Shown piece after piece: positions 1 to 7,393 of a stretch of 63,564 bases of DNA; position 1 is the stretch's first letter; each line of letters opens with the position of its first letter. The position numbers and the translations under genes are program-made. Below the pieces are notes generated by a model, which was not told where the DNA came from, did not search any database, and worked only from the letters and a program-made list of their open reading frames with translations. Where the stretch lies: positions 1 through 63,564 of the forward strand of contig JALHMM010000026.1 in NCBI GenBank assembly GCA_022844045.1, written 5' to 3'. The DNA comes from Reyranellaceae bacterium. Its GTDB lineage: Bacteria; Pseudomonadota; Alphaproteobacteria; Reyranellales; Reyranellaceae.

Positions 1-357
1 CGGCGCGGGCACTGGATCGGGCCGCGATGGATCGCCGGGATAGCGGCGCCGCGCGCGCTTGCCGACACGCTGGATCCGGCGCCAGTCGACGATCTCGAGA
101 TACTCCATCGCGTCGACCGTGTAGATCCGCAGCAGCCCGCGCGTCACCAGCTCGTCGATCATCGTGCGTACCTGGTCGTTGTCGACCGGGTCTCCGGGAA
201 ACACTTGCATGCGGATGGTGCGCGGCCGCAGCGGCTGCACGCCGAAGGAGTCGGCGAAGTTCCACAGGCCCAGAAACAGCAGGCGGGTCATCGCCGGGCA
301 GTCGATGACGGCCTCCCAGGTCCAGAAGTCAGAAGGCAGGGTGCGATCGCGGGCCAT
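1..357 (-). CDS. Hypothetical protein, 3' part cut by window edge
   Basis: An open frame starts at the ATG complementary to 355-357 and runs off the left edge without a stop, giving 119 residues. It begins MARDRTLPSDFWTWEAV and contains an early Trp-rich stretch, a helix-turn-helix-like middle (residues about 22-80) and a basic stretch KRARRR near residue 103. I do not recognise a family with certainty. The N-terminal pattern (a short helix naming a change in state, followed by a winged-helix-like segment with 'VDNDQVRTMIDELVTRGLL') resembles proteins found near phage or mobile-element replication genes, but that is a weak inference. The gene is real judging from codon usage and lack of stops; it has no good Shine-Dalgarno site. 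Confidence 0.6.
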   Translation of the reverse strand, partial: MARDRTLPSDFWTWEAVIDCPAMTRLLFLGLWNFADSFGVQPLRPRTIRMQVFPGDPVDNDQVRTMIDELVTRGLLRIYTVDAMEYLEIVDWRRIQRVGKRARRRYPGDPSRPDPVPAP

Positions 358-706
358 CGGGCGGGCTCCAGGTTGAAAAGCTGAAGCCGTTGTAAGCCCG
401 AACAACGATCGCCTGCCATTTCCGCCGCTACGCGCGAACAACCCGAGCCTCCGATGCCGATGGCGCAGGCTCTTTGCCCGCCGCTACGGTTGCCGCCCCC
501 TCGCCCCGCTTGCGGCAGGGCTATCGCAAATGGCGTCCGCACACCCGACTTCATGCTGACGAGGCCGCGCTTGCGGCCGTCTCGAAGCATGGGCCACAGG
601 CACCGCGCGGGTTGCCCACCCTTCGAGACGCGCCAAGCGGCGCTCCTCAGGGTGAGGTCGAGGCCATATGCGAATCCCCTGCCGCTTGCGGGGAGCGAGA
701 GGCCGG
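358..706. repeat. Intergenic region with degenerate inverted-repeat sequence
   Basis: No gene is supported in these 350 bases. The stretch from about 505 to 700 carries fragments such as cggcagggctatcgcaaatg, cttcgagacgcgcc and ctcctcagggtgagg, with the motif 'gaggccgcgcttgcggccgtctcgaa' folding back on the later 'cttcgagacgcgccaagcggcgctcc'. Similar linker words (gggctatcgcat, gcgatcgcatatg) occur next to the palindromic elements elsewhere in the window, so this is probably another, decayed member of the interspersed repeats. Confidence 0.45.
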
Positions 707-1912
707 TCAGTTCGCGCCGTTGGCCTCCGCCGGCGGCAGGAAGCGGCGTACGAGATGGTCGGCGACGAAGTGGTGGAAGCGGGCGGTGCCGTGGCCATCG
801 TCGGGGATGAGGAAATCCTCGAGCGTCAGGCCGGCCTGGGCGAAGAGCGGCTGGAGGAACAGCATGGTCGCACCGGTGCGCGCGATCATCGGCGGGATGC
901 GATCGGGGTAGTACAGCCGATCCTTGCTCCAGTAGATCACGACCAGCTCGGCGCCGTAGCGCTCGCGCACCTGCAGCCTGATCCTGGTCAGGATCGCCTC
1001 GGCCAGCGCGAGCTGCCGGGAGGTCCGGAAGCCGCGTCGGACGATGACCGCGATCTCCGAGCCCAGCACGGCCGACATCACGCGCCGCACGATCCAGCCG
1101 CGCTTGGCCCGCACGTCGCGCGACATGCCCATGTTGCGCACGCCCTCGGGCGTGATCTCGTACTGCGCCACGTCGCCCCAGTGCGCGTGGGCGTAGTCGC
1201 CGCCGTCGCGCAACAGGTGATCGTCGTTGAACCACAGGAAGACCTGGCGCACCTTGCCGCCGGCGACCGCCTTGTCCACCGCGCCCGACTCCAGCCGCGT
1301 CAGCGTCTGGCCCGCGCCATAGCCACTGACGCCGAAATTCAGCACGCGGTAGCGCCCGCCGCTCGCCAGCGCGACGCGGTTCGGCAGGGTCTCCGCGTCG
1401 TTGACGCCGTCGCCGAAAATGAAGGAGTCGCCGAAGAAGATCACCAGCTCGCCATCAGGGTTCGACGCCGGCACGACGCGACGCTGCTCGGCGTCGATGG
1501 TGTAGACGGCGTCGTAGATCGTCTTGTCGCCGTACATCGACAGGGCGCGAATGGTGGCCGATGCCCTGGGCTGCCAGCCGAGCATCGGGATGGGCACGTA
1601 AAGCGGCGGCGGCTCGTGGCGGTGCACGACGCCGACATGCTCGGTGTGCGAGCCCTTCGAGGCCTGGATGACGATCTCGGCCGCTGCGAGGCAGAGGACG
1701 ATCGCCGCCACCGCGATGGCGGCGTTTCGCGCCGCCGGCCGGGTGCGCGGAATCGCGACGGCGATCGCGGCCCCGCCTGTCAAGATCGCGCCGGTCAGCA
1801 ACGAGTTGGCGACGAACAGCCCGATGCCCCAGGCCGCCAGCACCAGCCCGATCAAAGACGTCCACGGATACTTGACGATGCCACTCTGCAATCGAGCCCA
1901 AGCGGTCGACAT
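707..1912 (-). CDS. Membrane-anchored SGNH/GDSL-type hydrolase
   Basis: The 401-residue protein has two hydrophobic segments near residues 18-54 and 63-82, then an extracytoplasmic-looking catalytic domain. The block I motif FFGDSFIFGDG gives the nucleophile Ser about 163, and the C-terminal IPDDGHG (Asp/His about 372-374) supplies the rest of the triad. This arrangement fits the SGNH hydrolase superfamily, which includes esterases and O-acetyl-transferring or -removing enzymes on cell-surface polymers; the substrate here is unknown. The start at 1912 is preceded by GAGGGAAGG. It stands alone, flanked by repeat DNA on both sides. Confidence 0.75.
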   Translation of the reverse strand: MSTAWARLQSGIVKYPWTSLIGLVLAAWGIGLFVANSLLTGAILTGGAAIAVAIPRTRPAARNAAIAVAAIVLCLAAAEIVIQASKGSHTEHVGVVHRHEPPPLYVPIPMLGWQPRASATIRALSMYGDKTIYDAVYTIDAEQRRVVPASNPDGELVIFFGDSFIFGDGVNDAETLPNRVALASGGRYRVLNFGVSGYGAGQTLTRLESGAVDKAVAGGKVRQVFLWFNDDHLLRDGGDYAHAHWGDVAQYEITPEGVRNMGMSRDVRAKRGWIVRRVMSAVLGSEIAVIVRRGFRTSRQLALAEAILTRIRLQVRERYGAELVVIYWSKDRLYYPDRIPPMIARTGATMLFLQPLFAQAGLTLEDFLIPDDGHGTARFHHFVADHLVRRFLPPAEANGAN

Positions 1913-2063
1913 GCCTTCCCTCTAGCAAGCGCGCCCCCGGCGATACGCGCGACTGTAGCCGAACGAAAGAATAGGTCCACCCTCCGCGCAGCCGATGCGC
2001 CCATGTCCGCGCCGATCATTTTCTACCTTCCCCCGGAGGGCAGGGTTGGATCGCCAGTGTCTT

Positions 2064-2217
2064 CCTTCTCCCCGCGAAGGCGGGGAGAAGGTGCCCGAAG
2101 GGCGGATGAGGGGCTTCGCGGAGGCTCAACAACAACAGTGTTTGTCGTTGCGCGAGGAAGCCCCTCATCCGCCTCGCTGACGCTCGGCACCTTCTCCCCG
2201 CCTTCGCGGGGAGAAGG
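2064..2217. repeat. Palindromic element, family B (copy B1)
   Basis: The element starts with ccttctccccgcgaaggc and ends with its inverse gcggggagaagg. Each end is itself a hairpin (cttctcccc/ggggagaag), and inside lie the inverted arms gcggatgaggggctt and aagcccctcatccgcc. The same element recurs at 40013-40167 and 60210-60363, so it is a dispersed, BIME-like repeat. It carries no gene. Confidence 0.85.
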
Positions 2218-2244
2218 AAAGAATGCCATATGCGATCGCCCTGT

Positions 2245-2359
2245 CCCGGAGGGGGAAGGTGGCGCGAAGCGACGGATGGGGGATGCCTCAGCGCGCTCGG
2301 TGTTCGTCTTCGACATCCCCCTTCCGCACTTCGGGTACCTTCCCCCTCCGGGGGAAGGG
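2245..2359. repeat. Palindromic element, family A (copy A1)
   Basis: The left end cccggagggggaaggtggc and the right end ccttccccctccggggga are inverted copies. Inner arms gacggatgggggatg and catcccccttccgc pair as well. This copy ends 14 nt before the start codon at 2374, so it lies in the leader of the downstream gene. Five more copies occur in the window. Together with B1 it fills the 461-base gap between the SGNH hydrolase and the hydroxylase gene. Confidence 0.85.
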
Positions 2360-2373
2360 AGTAAGCTTGTGAA

Positions 2374-4671
2374 ATGAAGTGGTCGACGATTGGCGATGCG
2401 CCCAGGCGGCGCGAGGATGTGCGGTTCACCACGGGGCGGGGGCAGTACCTCGACGACCTCGTGTTCGAGAACTTGGCGCATGCCGTCGTGCTGCGCTCGA
2501 CGCATGCGCATGCGGAGGTTGGGGGGATCGACACCACAGCGGCACGTAAGGCGCCGGGTGTGCTGATGGTGTTGACGGCGGCCGAGGTGAACGCCGACGG
2601 GTTGCAGGCGCTGCGGCCGCATGTCGAAGCGAACGTGCAGACCGGCGAGCCGTTCAAGTTCCTGCCGCAGCCGCTGCTGGCCACCGATCGCGTGCGCTAT
2701 GTCGGCGAGCCGGTGGCGCTGATCGTCGCCAACACGAAGAACCAGGCGCTCGACGCCGCCGAGCTGATCGACGTCGACTACCGCCCCCTGCCCGCTCTGG
2801 TCACGCCCACCGACGCCATGAAGCCCGGCGCGCCGTTGATCACCGACGCGGTGCCGGCCAACACCTGCTTGGACTGGCGCATGGGCGACGCCGCCGTCGT
2901 CGACGCCGCCTTCGCGCGCGCCGCCCACGTCGTGACCTTGAGCCTCGACAACCACCGCATCACCACCAACCCGATGGAGCCGCGCGGCGCGGTGGCGCAG
3001 TTCGACGCCGCCTCCGGCCGCTACACGCTGCACGTCTCGAGCCAGAACATCCACGGCATCCGCACCCTCACGGCCCGCGCGCTCAACGTGCCACCCGAAC
3101 AAGTGCGCTTCATCGCGCCGGATGTCGGCGGCGGCTTCGGCGCCAAGAACTTCGTCTATGCCGAGTTCCCGCTGCTGGCCTGGGCGGCGAAATGCAGCGG
3201 GCGCGCCGTCAAATGGATCGCCACGCGCTCGGAGGTGATGACCGCCGACCATGCCGGGCGCGACCACCACGCCACCGCCTCGCTGGCGCTCGACATCAAG
3301 GGCAACTTCCTCGCCCTGCGTTGCGACAGCACCTTCAACGTCGGCGGTTATCTCTGCGGCGCCGGCGCCGGCGTGGCGACCTTCCAGCACGTGCACCTGC
3401 CCGGCTCGGTCTACGCCATCCCGGCGATCGAGGTTCTGGTGAAGGCGGTGCTGACCAACACCACGCCGATCGGCGTCACGCGTGGGCCGGGCTTCGCCGA
3501 GTCGATCAACGTCATGGAGCGGCTGATCGACGCCGCCGCGCGCCGCCACGGCTTCGATCGCGTCGAGCTGCGCCGCCGCAACATGTCACCGGCGCCGATG
3601 ACCAACGCTTTCGGCTTCAAGGTCGACAGCGGCGCCTTCGCCGAGACCATGGACAAGGCGCTGGAGCGCGCGGACATCAAGGGCTTCGCCGCGCGCAAAA
3701 AGGAAAGCGAGGCACGCGGCATGCTGCGCGGGTTGGGCTTCGCCTATCACATCAAAGGCACCGGCGGCTCGCCCGACGAGAACGTCGACGTGCGCTTCGA
3801 CGAAGACGGCACGGTGCGGCTGATCACCGGCACGCAGACCATCGGCCAGGGCCACGAGACGACCTTCCCACAAATCCTCGCGCACCGCCTGGGCATCGAC
3901 AACGCGCGCATCCACCTGTGCCAGGGCGACACCGACTTGATCGTCAACGGGGGAGGACACGGCAGCTCGCGCGCCACCTACATGGGCGGCACGGCGATGT
4001 GGCGCGCCTCGGACGACATCATCGCCAAGGGCACCAAGCTGGCGGCGCGCGCGCTCGAGGCGGCCGAGGCCGACATCGTGTTCGACAACGGCGCCTTCAA
4101 GGTCGCCGGCACCGACCGTGCCATCGGCATTCTCGACGTCGCCGCCTTGGGCCGCGCGCACGGCACGCCGCTCGACACCTTCCACGCCTGGACGCGCGAG
4201 GCGATGACCTTCCCCAACGGCACGCATGTCGTGGAGGTCGAGGTCGATCCCGAGACCGGCGTGACGCGCCTGCTGCGCTACACCGCGGTCGACGACTACG
4301 GCGTGCTGGTCAACCCGATGGTCGCATCAGGCCAGGCGCACGGCGCGATGGCCCAGGGCATCGGCCAGGCGCTGATGGAGGTGACGGCGTATGACGGGCA
4401 GAGCGGGCAGCTGCTGAGCGGCACGTTCATGGACTACACCATGCCGCGCGCGGACGATCTGCCGAGCTTCGATCTCGGGTTCAACCCGACGCGGTGCGTG
4501 ACGAACCCGCTGGGGGTGAAGGGGTGTGGTGAGGCTGGGGCGATCGCGGCGTTTCCGGCGATTCACAATGCGGTGCTGGATGCGTTGGCGCCGGTGGGGG
4601 TAGTGGAGATCGACGGGCCGGCGACACCGATGCGCGTGTGGAAAGCAATAGCCGATCCAGTATCGACCTGA
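2374..4671 (+). CDS. Xanthine dehydrogenase/CoxL-family molybdopterin-binding subunit
   Basis: The 765-residue protein has the whole large-subunit fold of molybdenum hydroxylases (xanthine dehydrogenase, aldehyde oxidase, CO dehydrogenase). The N-terminal Ald_Xan_dh_C 'hammerhead' domain (about 1-120, with RREDVRFTTGRGQYLDDL) is followed by the two molybdopterin-binding regions. Landmarks are DVGGGFGAKN (about 249), TIGQGHETTFPQI (about 489) and the GCGEAGA motif near the C-terminus, whose Glu is the catalytic base. The active-site loop of CO dehydrogenase (VAYRCSFR) is absent, so carbon monoxide is unlikely as substrate. No FAD or 2Fe-2S subunit lies beside it, which is odd for a three-part enzyme. 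The ATG follows repeat A1 with only a weak ribosome-binding site. Confidence 0.88.
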   Translation: MKWSTIGDAPRRREDVRFTTGRGQYLDDLVFENLAHAVVLRSTHAHAEVGGIDTTAARKAPGVLMVLTAAEVNADGLQALRPHVEANVQTGEPFKFLPQPLLATDRVRYVGEPVALIVANTKNQALDAAELIDVDYRPLPALVTPTDAMKPGAPLITDAVPANTCLDWRMGDAAVVDAAFARAAHVVTLSLDNHRITTNPMEPRGAVAQFDAASGRYTLHVSSQNIHGIRTLTARALNVPPEQVRFIAPDVGGGFGAKNFVYAEFPLLAWAAKCSGRAVKWIATRSEVMTADHAGRDHHATASLALDIKGNFLALRCDSTFNVGGYLCGAGAGVATFQHVHLPGSVYAIPAIEVLVKAVLTNTTPIGVTRGPGFAESINVMERLIDAAARRHGFDRVELRRRNMSPAPMTNAFGFKVDSGAFAETMDKALERADIKGFAARKKESEARGMLRGLGFAYHIKGTGGSPDENVDVRFDEDGTVRLITGTQTIGQGHETTFPQILAHRLGIDNARIHLCQGDTDLIVNGGGHGSSRATYMGGTAMWRASDDIIAKGTKLAARALEAAEADIVFDNGAFKVAGTDRAIGILDVAALGRAHGTPLDTFHAWTREAMTFPNGTHVVEVEVDPETGVTRLLRYTAVDDYGVLVNPMVASGQAHGAMAQGIGQALMEVTAYDGQSGQLLSGTFMDYTMPRADDLPSFDLGFNPTRCVTNPLGVKGCGEAGAIAAFPAIHNAVLDALAPVGVVEIDGPATPMRVWKAIADPVST

Positions 4672-4737
4672 GCGGACTCCCATCTCGCCCCCGCCAGGAC
4701 TCATACGGACTTTTGCACACCTAGTTCCCTGCGGCTG

Positions 4738-5289
4738 TCATTTGCCAAAGACGCTAACCACAACTTGAACCAATGTGTATCCGGTAGGCCATATCACCAG
4801 TATCGATCCAGCCCCGTAAAGCACCAGCAGGATTGCCCGCCATTCCGCACGAATTCTGTCGGCGATGTTATAGACTCGCGCAAACTGGCTTGCGTCATAC
4901 GGAACGTTAGCCGAGTGAATGTAACGAATCGCCAACCGCTGAAATCGCTCCAGCCTACCCGACTTCGCATAGTCGTTTTCTACATTCGCAAAGTCCACCG
5001 CATCTTCATGCTTCTTGATCTCAGGAGGACATGCGAACCAATACAGGCCTGCTGCAATCGCGAACGTCCATCCCCCGAAGTAGAGGCACTGTAACCGCCA
5101 GAGAGCATCACACCGGCCGATGCTGCACAGGCTGGTATGTAGCGCGAACCAGTCGACAAACTTGTCACTCAACAGGATCAGGTATCCCAGGATGGGAACG
5201 GCCAGAGCGGACTTTGCCAAAGCTGAATTGCCGATCGGCCGAAGCTGACTCCATAACGGGATCCACTGAGTCATCATCCCCTCTTCCAT
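4738..5289 (-). CDS. Small membrane protein, paralogue of the next gene upstream
   Basis: This 183-residue protein has three or four predicted membrane segments: about 24-44 (ALAVPILGYLILL), 66-86 (YFGGWTFAIAAGLYWF) and 155-178. The pattern IGNSALAKSALAVPILGYL matches IGNSRFAMSALLVPVLGYF in the neighbouring protein, and LQCLYFGGWTFA matches LHFLYFGGCAFA, so the two are paralogues. I do not recognise the family. The start may be at 5289 or at the inner ATGs at 5277/5274, just after GAAGAGGGG. Base composition here is clearly lower in GC than in the flanking genes, which suggests acquisition by transfer. Confidence 0.65.
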   Translation of the reverse strand: MEEGMMTQWIPLWSQLRPIGNSALAKSALAVPILGYLILLSDKFVDWFALHTSLCSIGRCDALWRLQCLYFGGWTFAIAAGLYWFACPPEIKKHEDAVDFANVENDYAKSGRLERFQRLAIRYIHSANVPYDASQFARVYNIADRIRAEWRAILLVLYGAGSILVIWPTGYTLVQVVVSVFGK

Positions 5290-5300
5290 CTTGTGTGGCC

Positions 5301-5320
5301 GTGTCAGGCTTGCACTATTG
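5301..5320. repeat. Short repeat matching the 3' end of the adenylate cyclase gene
   Basis: The bases gtgtcaggcttgcactattg nearly match 6363-6382 and 9269-9288. In the intact cyclase gene (9272-11026) this sequence encodes the last residues and the stop codon (reverse strand ...CAAGCCTGACAC). The copy here, between the two membrane protein genes, is therefore a remnant of a duplicated cyclase tail. Confidence 0.55.
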
Positions 5321-5347
5321 CTCTAATAGGAGAACGGGGACATCTCG

Positions 5348-6034
5348 CTACCTAGTCACAACGTGCCAGAATACCTGCCCCATGGTCGTCAGCGTTGGGG
5401 CTGCTATCAGGCTGATCCCCAGCACGTAACATATGGCGGCTGCAATGCGAGCCGCAGGATACTTGTAATCCATCGCGTGATAAGCGTTCAGGACCAGCAT
5501 CAGAGACTTGCGGCGCTCATGGTGAATTTGCTGCTCCGGAGTGTAGTCAGCGCGGTCGAGGTGACCGAGGGCAATTTCGTTCTCCGTCAGCACATCCTCA
5601 ATTAGCTTATCCCTTTCGTCGCCAGTCACGAGGAAGATCAAGTCCTTCAGTCGGCCATCCGCATGCAGGTCCAAGACCTCGCCCTCACCGGCATTGTAGT
5701 CAGTACTGTCTCGGTACTTCTTCACCATTGCTGGGCACCACAGGGCATACACAACGGATCCCGCCGCAAATGCGCACCCGCCAAAGTATAGGAAGTGCAG
5801 GCGCCAGCCGACTAGACCGGCAAACCCCTTCAGCGCCAACCACTCTTCGATTCGCGCGTTGTACAACAAGAAGTACCCAAGAACCGGGACCAGCAGTGCT
5901 GACATGGCGAATCGCGAATTGCCGATGTTCCGAAGCCAGCTCCAAAGGAGCCAGTGATAGCGCACTCGAAACCACAGGCTTGCCCATCGTGCAGCTAGCA
6001 ACTTCCGCATCACGCCCCCAAACCGCCGCGCCAT
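5348..6034 (-). CDS. Small membrane protein, paralogue of the gene at 4738-5289
   Basis: The 228-residue protein shares the IGNS...VPVLGYF and LHFLYFGG blocks with its downstream neighbour. It has predicted membrane spans near residues 44-60, 78-98 and 195-220, and a cytoplasmic-looking charged middle (about 105-185, with DERDKLIEDVLTENEI). No catalytic motif is visible and I do not assign a function. The start could be 6034 or the inner ATG at 6010, which has GGGGGCG upstream. Tandem paralogues in a low-GC patch beside a toxin-antitoxin pair suggest imported accessory DNA. Confidence 0.65.
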   Translation of the reverse strand: MARRFGGVMRKLLAARWASLWFRVRYHWLLWSWLRNIGNSRFAMSALLVPVLGYFLLYNARIEEWLALKGFAGLVGWRLHFLYFGGCAFAAGSVVYALWCPAMVKKYRDSTDYNAGEGEVLDLHADGRLKDLIFLVTGDERDKLIEDVLTENEIALGHLDRADYTPEQQIHHERRKSLMLVLNAYHAMDYKYPAARIAAAICYVLGISLIAAPTLTTMGQVFWHVVTR

Positions 6035-6220
6035 CTATCGCTGCTGCGGTTAGCTATCTTGTGCCTCGACACTCGCGAATCCGCCGCGAACCCGATCTTC
6101 TTTATAGGCGACTTCCACAATCGTAGCTCCCCTTCGGCAACGTTGCCAGTTCTTGCAACTACGACGATTTCGCCTTCAGCCCATCCCATACTGCATCGGC
6201 TACGGTTCACGATCGTTGAC

Positions 6221-6352
6221 GGGGCAAACACTGGAACCGGCTGATCAAACCCCTTCAACACCCGCGGCTCCAGCTCAACGAGCGGCACGCTCGCGCCGAT
6301 CGCCTCAGCGGCCGCGCGATCGACGAGGATCTCGCGATCTTCCGCGTTCGAG
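6221..6352 (-). pseudogene. Fragment of an adenylate/guanylate cyclase C-terminus
   Basis: Read on the minus strand, this stretch encodes EDREILVDRAAAEAIGAS followed by PLVELEPRVLKGFDQPVPVFAP. It is nearly identical to the end of the intact cyclase at 9272-11026 (EDREILIDRAAADAIGAR, VKLVELEPRTLKGFDKPVPVFAP). It lacks the catalytic domain in front and runs into unrelated sequence afterwards, so it is gene debris. A further copy of the cyclase 3' tail sits right next to it at 6363-6382. Confidence 0.75.
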
Positions 6353-6362
6353 TGTCTTAACA

Positions 6363-6382
6363 GTGTCAGGCTTGCGCTATTG
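6363..6382. repeat. Second displaced copy of the cyclase 3'-tail repeat
   Basis: The bases gtgtcaggcttgcgctattg match 5301-5320 and the stop-codon region of the cyclase gene at 9269-9288. This copy lies directly upstream (in minus-strand sense) of the cyclase fragment at 6221-6352, so two cyclase ends lie in tandem. Confidence 0.55.
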
Positions 6383-6468
6383 CGTTATTTTGCAGCGGCG
6401 GATCATGAGAACCGGATCCACCAACCTCCTACACAACATTTATGTTGCGCTACTCACTGGCAACACGT

Positions 6469-6669
6469 ATGTTTCATCCCATGAACGCGGCGGAGCTTCG
6501 CCGCTGGCTCGCCAAGCGCGGTTGCAAGTTCGAGACCCACAAGGGCGGCAGCGGACATGTCACGGTGACCTTGGGCGGCAAGACGTCCCAGTTGCCGATG
6601 CACGGCTCCAACAAGGACCTCGGCACCGGCCTGGTCAACAAGATCAAGAAGGACCTCGGCCTGAAATAG
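6469..6669 (+). CDS. hicA: HicA-family mRNA interferase toxin
   Basis: The protein is about 62-75 residues depending on the start and has the HicA pattern: NAAELRRWLAKRGCKFETHK, then GGSGHVTVTL with the catalytic His, and a C-terminal GTGLVNKIKKDLGL. HicA is a double-stranded-RNA-binding-fold toxin that cleaves mRNA in the cytoplasm. The antitoxin gene follows 29 bases later. In-frame ATGs occur at 6442, 6469 and 6481; none has a strong ribosome-binding site, and family length favours 6469 or 6481. Confidence 0.85.
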   Translation: MFHPMNAAELRRWLAKRGCKFETHKGGSGHVTVTLGGKTSQLPMHGSNKDLGTGLVNKIKKDLGLK

Positions 6670-6698
6670 GCCGGACGAACACAGAAAGCGGAATCCCC

Positions 6699-7127
6699 AT
6701 GCGTACCCTGTCCTACCGTATCGCGCTGACCCCTGATGATAACGGCACCGTGCTCGTGACCTGCCCGGATCTTCCTGAGGTCACGACCTTTGGTGACGAC
6801 GAGGACGAGGCGCGGTTGCGGGCGGTGGACGCGATCGAGGAAGCGCTTGCGGCGCGCATCGCGCGACGCGAGCCGATCAAGGCGCCGACGAGCGGCAAGG
6901 GTCCGCTGGTCACGCTGCCCGCGCTGACCGCCCTGAAGGTCGAGCTGTATAAAGCCGCCTTGAAGGACAATGTGCGCAAGGCGGAGCTGGCGCGCCGGCT
7001 GTCGGTCCATGCGCCCCAGGTCGATCGGTTGTTCGACCTCACGCACGATTCGAAGCTTGAGCAGATCGAGTCGGCGTTCAGAGCGCTGGGACGCCGGATC
7101 GTCCTGAAGGTCGAGAAGGCGGCGTAG
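6699..7127 (+). CDS. hicB: HicB-family antitoxin with C-terminal helix-turn-helix
   Basis: The 142-residue protein has the HicB partial RNase H-like domain at the N-terminus (MRTLSYRIALTPDDNGTVLV, CPDLPEVTTFGDDEDEA) and a DNA-binding HTH at about 90-135 (VRKAELARRLSVHAPQVDRL). HicB neutralises HicA and usually represses its own promoter. The frame is open far upstream to 6153, but the ATG at 6699 begins the conserved domain and follows AGAAAGCGG, so the longer reading is rejected. Confidence 0.88.
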   Translation: MRTLSYRIALTPDDNGTVLVTCPDLPEVTTFGDDEDEARLRAVDAIEEALAARIARREPIKAPTSGKGPLVTLPALTALKVELYKAALKDNVRKAELARRLSVHAPQVDRLFDLTHDSKLEQIESAFRALGRRIVLKVEKAA

Positions 7128-7393
7128 CCGCCCTGTGTCACCCTCGGGATCGCGGATGGCCTCGAAGAGAAAAGCGGTGCCGCATCGGGCACCTTCGGTT
7201 CTGGCGATCACGCATCCGCCAATAACCCGATCTACGTCGCGATCGGCCTGCGGCGCTCGTGGCTCCCCTTCAGTAGCGCCTCCAGCCCCCTCACCACCCC
7301 GCCGTCGATGACGTGCCTGTCGGCGACTCGGATACTCTGGGAAAATCCAGCACAAGAGGGCAACGCCTCATACAGGTGACAAAGGCAGGTGCG

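Noticed and set aside
2064..2359. Possible CRISPR or transposon in the palindromic intergenic DNA
   Set aside because: The units are inverted, not regularly spaced direct repeats, and there is no transposase gene; they are dispersed palindromic elements.
6153..6698. Long in-frame N-terminal extension of hicB (start at 6153)
   Set aside because: It crosses the cyclase debris and all of hicA in another frame; the conserved HicB domain begins at the ATG 6699 with its own ribosome-binding site.
7232..7393. Minus-strand small frame ending near 7232 ahead of the transporter gene
   Set aside because: No ribosome-binding site, no recognised family and overlap with the likely transporter promoter.
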